Shown here one piece after another: positions 13,964-20,308 of a stretch of 27,745 nt of DNA. Source of the DNA: SIG575 sp045542485 (GTDB lineage Bacteria; Bacillota; Clostridia; Oscillospirales; Acutalibacteraceae); assembly GCA_045542485.1 (NCBI GenBank), contig JAZQLC010000063.1, positions 1 through 27,745 of the forward strand. The letters are read 5' to 3'. How positions within the stretch are numbered: position 1 is the first letter of the stretch; each line of letters opens with the position of its first letter. Below the pieces are notes generated by a model. It was not told the origin of the DNA. It worked only from the letters and a program-made list of their open reading frames with translations, and did no database searches. Both the position numbers and the translations under genes were made by a program.

Positions 13964-15571
13964 TTATCTGTCTTCAAGCTTACACTTGTGTTTAGGCTCG
14001 AGAATAGAGGGAGCCACATTTGTGAAAGAAGCTGAAACAACTTCTTTTGCAAGTGCAATTTTAAGGTCTTTTGTGAATGTAGAAGACAAGTCAACTGCAA
14101 CTCTGTCCAGAGCGGGAGAAGTGGAAGAGTAAAGTGTAACTGTTCCGTTATCGTGGAATTCAAAACGAAGTCTTCTCTGACCGATTGCACCGAGAGGTCT
14201 TATCCACACGAAAAGGTTAGTTTCGTTTATCCAACAAGCAGAAGCACTTGCCGTGAAATCCATACCTCCAAGGTGAAGAGGAGAAAAAGAAACAGTGCCT
14301 TTCATCGAGCAGCGGATTTCGTTGTGAGCTTCACCCTCGTCCCAAGCCATAATGCATTCATCTTCTTCAAAGTCGAAGGCAAAGTTATTGTAATATCCTG
14401 CCTTGTCCGTGGACATAAATGTTGTATACATAGGAAGCACACTCAGAGGGAATTTAAGCACCTCAAGAGCAGTGTTGGGTTTCAGTGTGATTTTTTTTGT
14501 TTTCAGAACTTCCTCATATCTGCTGTGAATCTTTGAAGCAGGAAGGTCTGCCAGATTATTGAGAGAGGGGAGTTCCCTGACTTTCTGCTTTGAACCCTCT
14601 TTTACGAAAAGGTCATCAAAATGAGGCCAGATGCAGTCGCGTGTAAGCTGTTCTGTGATTTCACAGGCTGTGACAACCATACAGGCATCCTGCTCTTCAA
14701 AAACGAAGCCGAACTGAGAGAACATACCGTCAGCACGGTAGCCGTTGCTTGTGCCGTTTCTCCAGAAACAAGCACCGTAACCTGACGTGGTATCTGCTGC
14801 AACGCTGCCGAAAGCACCGTCGTTGTCAACAAGACCGCTTGTTGCATATTTTACCCATTTTGCAGGGATAACTCTTTTGCCCTTGTATTTGCCTTTTTCA
14901 AGAAGACACTGTGTAAATGAGGCGAGTTCTTCCGTTGTGATATGAAGTCCCCAGCCACCGGCTTCAATGCCGTTTCCGTCACATTCCCAGAAAGGATTTT
15001 CTCTGATTCCGAGAGGCTTGAAAAGACGGGGAGCAAGATATTCGCGCAGAGTCTGACCTGTAAGCTCTTTGATGATTGCTGAGAGCATATACTGGTTTTC
15101 GCTGATATATTCCCAGCCTTCACCGGGAGCAAAGCCCCAGGGAGCGTCGAAGAAATCTTTAATCCACTGATTTTTAGTTTTGTCGGTGAGGACACCTACC
15201 ATTTTACCGGCAGTCATTGTAAGAAGATGGAAAACAGTAAGCTTCTGAAGCTTTTCATCTTCGGGGTTGTTGTAGTCAGGGAAAATGTCAACAAGCTTTG
15301 TGTCAATAGTGAGTAAGCCTTCATCAATTGCAAAGCCGATAGCGATTGAAGTAAAGCTCTTGCTGACAGAATACATAATATGGGGCATTTCGGGAGTGAA
15401 GGGGTAGGCCCAGGATTCAAAGGCAACCATTCCGTGTCTGAGAATCATAAGACTGTGAACTTCAACATCTCTGTTTTTGAATTCGTCGATGATTTTTTTG
15501 ATTGCCAGAGAGGAAATACCAACCTCTTCAGGATAAGTAGCTCTTTTGAGTTTCGGTGATCTTTCTGCCAT
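13964..15571 (-). CDS. Serine hydrolase, beta-lactamase/NylB-like family (copy 1)
   Basis: A 535-residue protein without a clear signal peptide. The N-terminal half is a class C beta-lactamase-like hydrolase. The nucleophile motif SVSK is at 68-71 (HIMYSVSKSF), and the tyrosine motif YIS at 155-157 (EYISENQY) corresponds to the Y-x-S motif of NylB-type carboxylesterases/amidases. GGWGLHIT follows, then GMFSQFGFVFEEQDACMVV. The C-terminal 200 residues form a second, beta-rich domain that is shared with the paralogue at 25659-27260. GGAGGG lies 7 bases before the ATG. It follows the GDPD-like gene after 27 bases, probably in one operon. Substrate unknown: an ester, amide or peptidoglycan-related bond. 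Confidence 0.88.
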   Translation of the reverse strand: MAERSPKLKRATYPEEVGISSLAIKKIIDEFKNRDVEVHSLMILRHGMVAFESWAYPFTPEMPHIMYSVSKSFTSIAIGFAIDEGLLTIDTKLVDIFPDYNNPEDEKLQKLTVFHLLTMTAGKMVGVLTDKTKNQWIKDFFDAPWGFAPGEGWEYISENQYMLSAIIKELTGQTLREYLAPRLFKPLGIRENPFWECDGNGIEAGGWGLHITTEELASFTQCLLEKGKYKGKRVIPAKWVKYATSGLVDNDGAFGSVAADTTSGYGACFWRNGTSNGYRADGMFSQFGFVFEEQDACMVVTACEITEQLTRDCIWPHFDDLFVKEGSKQKVRELPSLNNLADLPASKIHSRYEEVLKTKKITLKPNTALEVLKFPLSVLPMYTTFMSTDKAGYYNNFAFDFEEDECIMAWDEGEAHNEIRCSMKGTVSFSPLHLGGMDFTASASACWINETNLFVWIRPLGAIGQRRLRFEFHDNGTVTLYSSTSPALDRVAVDLSSTFTKDLKIALAKEVVSASFTNVAPSILEPKHKCKLEDR

Positions 15572-15598
15572 AAAAATCCCTCCGATATATAATTTGCT

Positions 15599-16663
15599 TT
15601 AATTTTTCTTTGTTTTCTTTTTGTGTAAATAAATCTGAGAGGAGAGGAAGAGCGCTATTGCAAAGGCAATCCAGAAAATTTTCATTGGAGTAACGGTTAT
15701 TGCTTTTGTCTCTTCTTCGCCATCAGAAACTTCAAATTCAGCGTATGCGTCTTCAATGTTTCTGATACACTCGTTGATTTCGAGCTGTGATGAGGGTTTG
15801 TCTGATTGAAGAATTTCTTCTGCTTTTCCCACAAATTTAAGGAAATTCTTTGTACTTGCAGATGAATAGGGTGCAAGATCGGTTTTTACAGCTTTTTCAT
15901 AAACCCTTTCAAGGTGCAGGTAGCTTTCGTCGAGCAGAGAAAGATATTCTGAAAATTCCTTTGAGTTATCTGTTTCGATTGCACCGTACCCCAGTGCAAG
16001 AGCACTTTCCCAACCGTGAAGAGAATCGTTTCTCTGTCCTGATAAATCCATATCTGTGAATGAGAGAAGAGCCTTTGTGCCGTTGAATCTGTCTGCAAAG
16101 AATTGAGAATATATTACGCCGTATCTGTTCTTGCTTGAAAACTCGCAGAATTCATAATTTTTTTCTTCAGCTGAGTTGTAAACTGAAATTGCAGAGAAAA
16201 TTACGTTGCCGTTATATGTGGGGATGATTTTAACTATATTGTTTTTTGATTCAGCCCATTCAATAAGGTCATCTGCTTTCATATCTCTTGCACGGAAACA
16301 GATATTTCTGTAAGGGCTTGACAGAGTTATTTTTTTAAACACTTCGTCGATGTTGTCTTCAGTGCAGTCGAGAATTACAGTTATTCTTCCGTTTACGGTT
16401 TCCAGAATTGACTGAAGCTTTTCTGTGTCAATGCCGTCTTTTTCAAGCTCACTCAGGTCTACTGAAATTGCATCAAAGCCGAGAGAGATACAGCTCTCAA
16501 TAGCTTCTTTTGAATAAATGGTAAATTCGCTTGTATCGCCACCTTGTGAAATGGCGAAAATTTTATCTGAAGCGGGAGTTTTTTCAGCAGCAGAAACACT
16601 TATTCCTGTGGGCAAAGAAAGCAAAATAATCATAAATAAACATACGCAGACTAATTTTCTCAT
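15599..16663 (-). CDS. Membrane-anchored degenerate GDPD-like protein with FIVAR-like region
   Basis: An exported protein of 354 residues. A signal peptide spans about 1-26 (ending near VSAAEK). The next 215 residues resemble glycerophosphodiester phosphodiesterases: YSKEAIESCISLGFDAISVDLSELEKDG parallels the family's NTLEAIRxAxxxGADxIExDVxxTKDG, and GYGAIETDNSKEFSEYL matches its end. The catalytic HRG is replaced by SQGG and the metal-binding ExD by SVD, so activity is doubtful. Residues about 240-312 look like a FIVAR helical module. A C-terminal helix with a basic tail (KKKTKKN) anchors it. The ATG at 16663 has GGAG 6 bases upstream; the ATG at 16675 would contain that site. Confidence 0.75.
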   Translation of the reverse strand: MRKLVCVCLFMIILLSLPTGISVSAAEKTPASDKIFAISQGGDTSEFTIYSKEAIESCISLGFDAISVDLSELEKDGIDTEKLQSILETVNGRITVILDCTEDNIDEVFKKITLSSPYRNICFRARDMKADDLIEWAESKNNIVKIIPTYNGNVIFSAISVYNSAEEKNYEFCEFSSKNRYGVIYSQFFADRFNGTKALLSFTDMDLSGQRNDSLHGWESALALGYGAIETDNSKEFSEYLSLLDESYLHLERVYEKAVKTDLAPYSSASTKNFLKFVGKAEEILQSDKPSSQLEINECIRNIEDAYAEFEVSDGEEETKAITVTPMKIFWIAFAIALFLSSQIYLHKKKTKKN

Positions 16664-16696
16664 ATACTTCTCCATAGTAATTTATTTTAACGATAT

Positions 16697-16702
16697 ATTA
16701 TA
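16697..16702 (-). promoter_or_regulatory. Extended -10 promoter of the GDPD-like/serine hydrolase operon
   Basis: On the minus strand TGGTATAAT is a perfect extended -10, about 34 bases before the start codon. The best -35, TTGCGT at 18 bases, matches 3 of 6. Confidence 0.65.
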
Positions 16703-16726
16703 CCATTAACAGTGTAAAAAACGCAA

Positions 16727-16765
16727 TATACATATGTATAATTTTTGTGGTGTTTATGTGCATAA
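16727..16765. promoter_or_regulatory. Paired palindromes in a divergent intergenic region
   Basis: TATACATATGTATA (16727-16740) is a perfect 14-bp palindrome. TTTATG and CATAAA (16752-16765) form a second inverted repeat around TG. They lie between the start codons of two divergent genes (16663 minus, 16819 plus) and could bind a dimeric regulator. No regulator gene is adjacent, and such AT-rich palindromes can arise by chance. Confidence 0.35.
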
Positions 16766-16818
16766 AAAGGTGAAAAACATCCAATAATCCAATATAAAAG
16801 ATTTACGGAGTGAAAAAT

Positions 16819-17580
16819 ATGAACGGAAGAATCAAAATTTTTTCAAAGGCAAATTTACTTGATCAGAAAATGAAGATGTCCCTTGTGCTGATAATAACTG
16901 TTCTTTTAAGCATTGTCCTGAACAACACATTTATCCTGGGCGAGATGGCTTATCGTTTTTACAGCTTTCCCGTAGCTTACGGCGACCTTGCAAAGGCAGT
17001 TTTCTTCACCGTGACCGGCTTTGCCTCATATTTTGCACTGGCACCGTTTACATTCGGCAGAGACATATGGTTTTATGAAAATGCAAAGAGAAACAGAGGA
17101 CCTCTTAAAAAACTGTTTTCCTTTTACAGCGTGAAGAAATCACCGGGTGTGCTGAAACTTTTTCTGACAATGACAGCGGTGAAAACACTGTCGTTCATTG
17201 TTTTTCTGACACCTTCTGCGGCATTGGGAGGATACCTCTTTTTTGCGCTGAGCCAGGGAACAGGTCTTTTTATGCTCCTTGCTCTGGTTTTAAGCTTCAT
17301 TCTTCTTTTTGTCACGGGTCTGTTCTTTTATTTTGTATACACTCAGAAGTTTTTCCTTGTGCCTTATCTGTTTTATGAAAATCCCACAGACAAGGTGAGT
17401 GAAATGATTTCTCTGAGCGGAAAGATAATGGAAAATAAGTGCTTTGATACAGCAATTTTCAAACTGAGCTTTTTCCCGTGGTGGCTGCTTTGTGTACTTC
17501 TGTTCCCTGCGGTCTATGTTTATCCCTATTATAAAATGTCAATTTCGCTGAAAGTGTTGAGTTTATTGACAAACTCATAA
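16819..17580 (+). CDS. Polytopic membrane protein, DUF975-like
   Basis: A 253-residue integral membrane protein with about five or six hydrophobic segments (near 20-40, 55-78, 112-132, 135-147, 150-176 and 218-238). The overall pattern resembles DUF975-type proteins of Firmicutes: short N-terminus, a central FSFYSVKKSPGVLKLF stretch, YFVYTQKFFLVPYLFYENP before the last pair of helices, and a PYYKMS end. I see no catalytic motif. The ATG at 16819 has CGGAG 8 bases upstream; the GTG at 16810 overlaps that site. Its function is unknown. Its divergent neighbour is the GDPD-like gene. Confidence 0.75.
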   Translation: MNGRIKIFSKANLLDQKMKMSLVLIITVLLSIVLNNTFILGEMAYRFYSFPVAYGDLAKAVFFTVTGFASYFALAPFTFGRDIWFYENAKRNRGPLKKLFSFYSVKKSPGVLKLFLTMTAVKTLSFIVFLTPSAALGGYLFFALSQGTGLFMLLALVLSFILLFVTGLFFYFVYTQKFFLVPYLFYENPTDKVSEMISLSGKIMENKCFDTAIFKLSFFPWWLLCVLLFPAVYVYPYYKMSISLKVLSLLTNS

Positions 17581-17587
17581 ATAACAC

Positions 17588-17616
17588 TTGACTAATCTCC
17601 CGATTTGTTTTAAAAT
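17588..17616 (+). promoter_or_regulatory. Promoter of the epimerase-nitroreductase operon
   Basis: TTGACT (17588-17593), a 17-base spacer and TAAAAT (17611-17616), each 5 of 6. A perfect 7-bp inverted repeat, AATTTTC (17633-17639) with GAAAATT (17645-17651), lies in the leader next to the ribosome binding site and may be an operator or a weak RNA hairpin. Confidence 0.7.
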
Positions 17617-17664
17617 TATAATAATAAATTTTAATTTTCAAAACGAAAATTGGAGGTTGTTTCG

Positions 17665-18684
17665 ATGAAAGTATTTATGATTGGCGGAACAGGTCTTCTC
17701 GGCTCAGCGGCAGCAGAACTGTTCATTCAGAAAGGTCATCAGGTGAAGACAGTTGCTCTTCCTCCTCTTCCCGAGGGAGCACCCATTCCTGAAGAAATGG
17801 AAATTGTTTTCGCAAATATCAATGATAAAACTGATGACGAACTCAGAGAAATGATGGCAGGTTATGACTGCTTCGTTTTCGCTGCAGGTATTGACGAAAG
17901 AGTTGAATTCCCTGCACCTGTTTACGATGCATATTACAAATTCAACATCGCTCCTCTTAAGAGAATTCTCCCCATCTGTAAGGAAGTTGGTATGAAGAAT
18001 GCCGTTATTCTCGGTTCATACTTCGCATATCTTGCTAAACAGAGACCTGATATGAAGCTCTGTGAAAAACATCCCTACATCAGAAGCCGTATTGACCAGG
18101 AAGAGGTAGCTTTCTCATTTGCTGATGAAAACTTTGATGTTGCAGTTCTTGAGCTTCCCTACATCTTCGGTACACAGCCCGGCAGAAAGCCTGTTTGGGT
18201 TATCCTTATCGAACAGATCAAGAGAATGGATAAGCTTCCCTTTACAATGTATCCCGGCGGCGGTACAGCTATGCTTACAGTCCGTCAGGTTGGTGAAGTT
18301 ATTGTTGGTGCTGCTGAAAAGTCAAAAGGCGCAAAGGCATGGCCTATCAGTATGTACAACCAGACATGGAAAGAATTCCTCAAAATCGTTTATGCAGCAA
18401 GAGGTATGGGTGAAAACAGACCTATCATCAGTGTTGCTCCCTGGATGATGAGAATGGGTCTCGGCGGCGTTAAGAAAGAATATGCTGAAAAGGGCATTGA
18501 AAGCGGTATTGACGTTGACGGACTTGCAGATATTATGGATATCAACCTTTTCATCGACAGAAAGTACAGTGTTGAACTCGGTGCAACTGAGGACGATATC
18601 AAGTCTGCTATTACAGATTCAATCAAAGTCAGCCAGGCATCATATGACGGCACAGTAAAACTTCTTGAAATGAAGGGCGAATAA
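17665..18684 (+). CDS. NAD(P)-dependent epimerase/dehydratase-family protein
   Basis: A 339-residue extended short-chain dehydrogenase-like protein. The N-terminal MKVFMIGGTGLLGSAAAELF is the GxxGxxG Rossmann motif for NAD(P). SYFAYLA near residue 115 holds possible active-site residues, but a clear YxxxK is not obvious. PYIFGTQPGRKPVW and the MLTVRQVGEVIVGAAEKSK region match the substrate half of sugar-nucleotide-epimerase relatives. The ATG at 17665 has TGGAGGT upstream; an in-frame TTG at 17650 abuts that site. The stop overlaps the next start (TAATG), so translation is coupled to the nitroreductase and the two probably act in one redox pathway. Confidence 0.85.
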   Translation: MKVFMIGGTGLLGSAAAELFIQKGHQVKTVALPPLPEGAPIPEEMEIVFANINDKTDDELREMMAGYDCFVFAAGIDERVEFPAPVYDAYYKFNIAPLKRILPICKEVGMKNAVILGSYFAYLAKQRPDMKLCEKHPYIRSRIDQEEVAFSFADENFDVAVLELPYIFGTQPGRKPVWVILIEQIKRMDKLPFTMYPGGGTAMLTVRQVGEVIVGAAEKSKGAKAWPISMYNQTWKEFLKIVYAARGMGENRPIISVAPWMMRMGLGGVKKEYAEKGIESGIDVDGLADIMDINLFIDRKYSVELGATEDDIKSAITDSIKVSQASYDGTVKLLEMKGE

Positions 18685-19229
18685 TGATTATTAAAAATGA
18701 GATAACAGATGCGATTCTTTCCCGTCAGACAATCCGTGAATACAAGGATATTCCTCTGAATGAGGATGAACTTGAAACTCTTATGAAAGCAGCACTTCTT
18801 GCACCCAGCGGAAGAAACGGTCAGCCCTGTCACGTGAGATTCATCACAAACAAGGCTATGCTTGATGAAATCAACCACGATTTCAAGGAGTTTGTGGGTT
18901 ATGACACACCTGCCTACACGAGGGCAGAAAAAAATCCCGTATACCATAACGCTCCCGTAATGGCTATGATTTTCAGCGAAAACGGAAGCAAAATGGATGC
19001 AGGAATTATGGTTGAGAATATTGCAATCTGTGCAAAAGGAATCGGTCTTGATTCTGTGATTATTGCATCTGTGGGTGCGCTTTTCAACGGTCCCGACAGT
19101 GCAAAGTGGAAGAAAAGGCTGAACATTCCCGAAAACTATATTTTTGATATTGCAATCTCTGTGGGTCACGGTGATGAAAAGCCTGAGCCCAAGCCCAGAG
19201 AGGAAAGCCGTATACAGATAGTTGAATAA
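18684..19229 (+). CDS. Nitroreductase-family flavoprotein
   Basis: A 181-residue FMN-dependent oxidoreductase. The N-terminus SRQTIREYKDIPL is the FMN-phosphate-binding segment, followed by AALLAPSGRNGQPCHVRFIT, the family's second conserved block. The C-terminal part has IGLDSVIIASVGALF and the typical ending IAISVGHGDEKPEPKPR. Homologues reduce nitro groups, quinones or enoates with NAD(P)H; the substrate here is unknown. Its start overlaps the stop of the epimerase-like gene by one base, and a strong terminator follows. Confidence 0.93.
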   Translation: MIIKNEITDAILSRQTIREYKDIPLNEDELETLMKAALLAPSGRNGQPCHVRFITNKAMLDEINHDFKEFVGYDTPAYTRAEKNPVYHNAPVMAMIFSENGSKMDAGIMVENIAICAKGIGLDSVIIASVGALFNGPDSAKWKKRLNIPENYIFDIAISVGHGDEKPEPKPREESRIQIVE

Positions 19230-19235
19230 ATTTTT

Positions 19236-19275
19236 AAGGAGTTGTAAAAAAGCAGTTTTTTACAGCTCCTTTTTA
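19236..19275 (+). terminator. Terminator of the epimerase-nitroreductase operon
   Basis: AAGGAG and TGTAAAAAA (19236-19251) pair with TTTTTTACA and CTCCTT (19256-19271), with one T-G wobble and the loop GCAG. A U-tract runs into the next gene's leader and ends only about 12 bases before its start codon. Confidence 0.9.
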
Positions 19276-19286
19276 TGGTGATTGAT

Positions 19287-20105
19287 ATGAAAACTTTATA
19301 CATTTCCGACCTTGACGGAACACTTCTTGATAACAACGCGGAAATTACCGTGAGGAGTAAAAAACTTCTGAATGAATTCCTTTCAAGGGGCAAAAGCTTC
19401 ACCGTGGCAACGGCGAGGACAGGTGCAACGGTAATCGGAATGCTTGAGGGCGTCGATGTAAATGTTCCTTGTGTGCTGATGAACGGTGTTGCGATTTACG
19501 ATATAAGAAAGAAGAAATATGTGAAAATCCACACCTTTTCTCCATCAGTCAGGGAAGAATTTCTCCGTGAAATCTGCTCTTACGGCTCACCGGGATTTTT
19601 GTACTGCATAGATGACGACAGTCTTTCCACATTCTATGAAAACACAAACTCTCCGAACGCAGAAATTTTCATTAACGAACGCGAGAAGAAATTCGGCAAA
19701 AAGTTCACGAAGGTCGCAAGCTTTATGGAGTGCACGGCAAACAATGTTGTGTACTATTCTTACTCTGACACTTATGAAAAGCTGAAGCCTCTGTATGACA
19801 AAACAAAAGACATAAAAGGAATAAGAATTGAGTTTTATCGCGATACTTATCATCCTGATTTCTGGTATTTTGAGGTTTGCTCTGAGAATGCATCAAAGTA
19901 TAATGCGGTAGTATGGCTCAGGGAAAACTATGGTTTTGAAAAGGTTGTGGCATTCGGCGATAACCTGAATGACATACCGCTTTTTGAAGCGTCAGATGAG
20001 AGCTATGCCGTTGAGAATGCAAAGGAAGATGTGAAAAAATGTGCAAGTGCCGTTATCGGAAGAAATACGGAAGACGCAGTTGCAAAATTTTTATCAGATA
20101 AGTAA
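19287..20105 (+). CDS. Cof-type HAD-IIB phosphatase
   Basis: A 272-residue cytoplasmic hydrolase of the haloacid dehalogenase superfamily with a C2-type cap; relatives dephosphorylate sugar phosphates, FMN or pyridoxal phosphate. Motif I is YISDLDGTLLD (nucleophile Asp near residue 8). Motif II is probably the Thr/Ser of FTVATARTG. The motif III Lys lies in NASKYNAVVWL, and motif IV is AFGDNLNDIPLF. The ATG at 19287 has GGTGA 5 bases upstream; an in-frame ATG at 19275 lies in the U-tract of the previous terminator. The promoter is not obvious, so some readthrough is likely. Confidence 0.93.
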   Translation: MKTLYISDLDGTLLDNNAEITVRSKKLLNEFLSRGKSFTVATARTGATVIGMLEGVDVNVPCVLMNGVAIYDIRKKKYVKIHTFSPSVREEFLREICSYGSPGFLYCIDDDSLSTFYENTNSPNAEIFINEREKKFGKKFTKVASFMECTANNVVYYSYSDTYEKLKPLYDKTKDIKGIRIEFYRDTYHPDFWYFEVCSENASKYNAVVWLRENYGFEKVVAFGDNLNDIPLFEASDESYAVENAKEDVKKCASAVIGRNTEDAVAKFLSDK

Positions 20106-20112
20106 CAACAAA

Positions 20113-20148
20113 ACCCGTGAAGCAGATTTGTGCTCACGGGTAATTTTT
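20113..20148 (+). terminator. Terminator of the HAD phosphatase gene
   Basis: ACCCGTG (20113-20119) pairs with CACGGGT (20135-20141), and AGCA with TGCT inside. AATTTTT follows. Confidence 0.85.
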
Positions 20149-20244
20149 ATTGAAGCATCTCTGCAGAAGAGAGCAGGATAAACGAAAAATAATGTATTCA
20201 TTTATACATTCTGAACAATCCGTCTGTCAGCAGAAAATGAGTGT

Positions 20245-20273
20245 TTGAATTTTGCGGAGAAGTGTGATATAAT
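20245..20273 (+). promoter_or_regulatory. Promoter of the dockerin-protein gene
   Basis: TTGAAT (20245-20250), a 17-base spacer and TATAAT (20268-20273) with an upstream TG (extended -10). The 5' leader is about 30 bases. Apart from this promoter and the preceding terminator I see nothing in the 200-base gap. Confidence 0.85.
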
Positions 20274-20308
20274 ATCCGTGTATATACTCTTTATATGGAG
20301 GTAAGACA

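Noticed and set aside
13964..16663. Idea that the serine hydrolase and GDPD-like pair form an antibiotic-resistance or secondary-metabolite locus
   Set aside because: No transporter, regulator or biosynthetic gene is adjacent, and the hydrolase family is mostly esterases and amidases; the evidence supports only an envelope-related guess.
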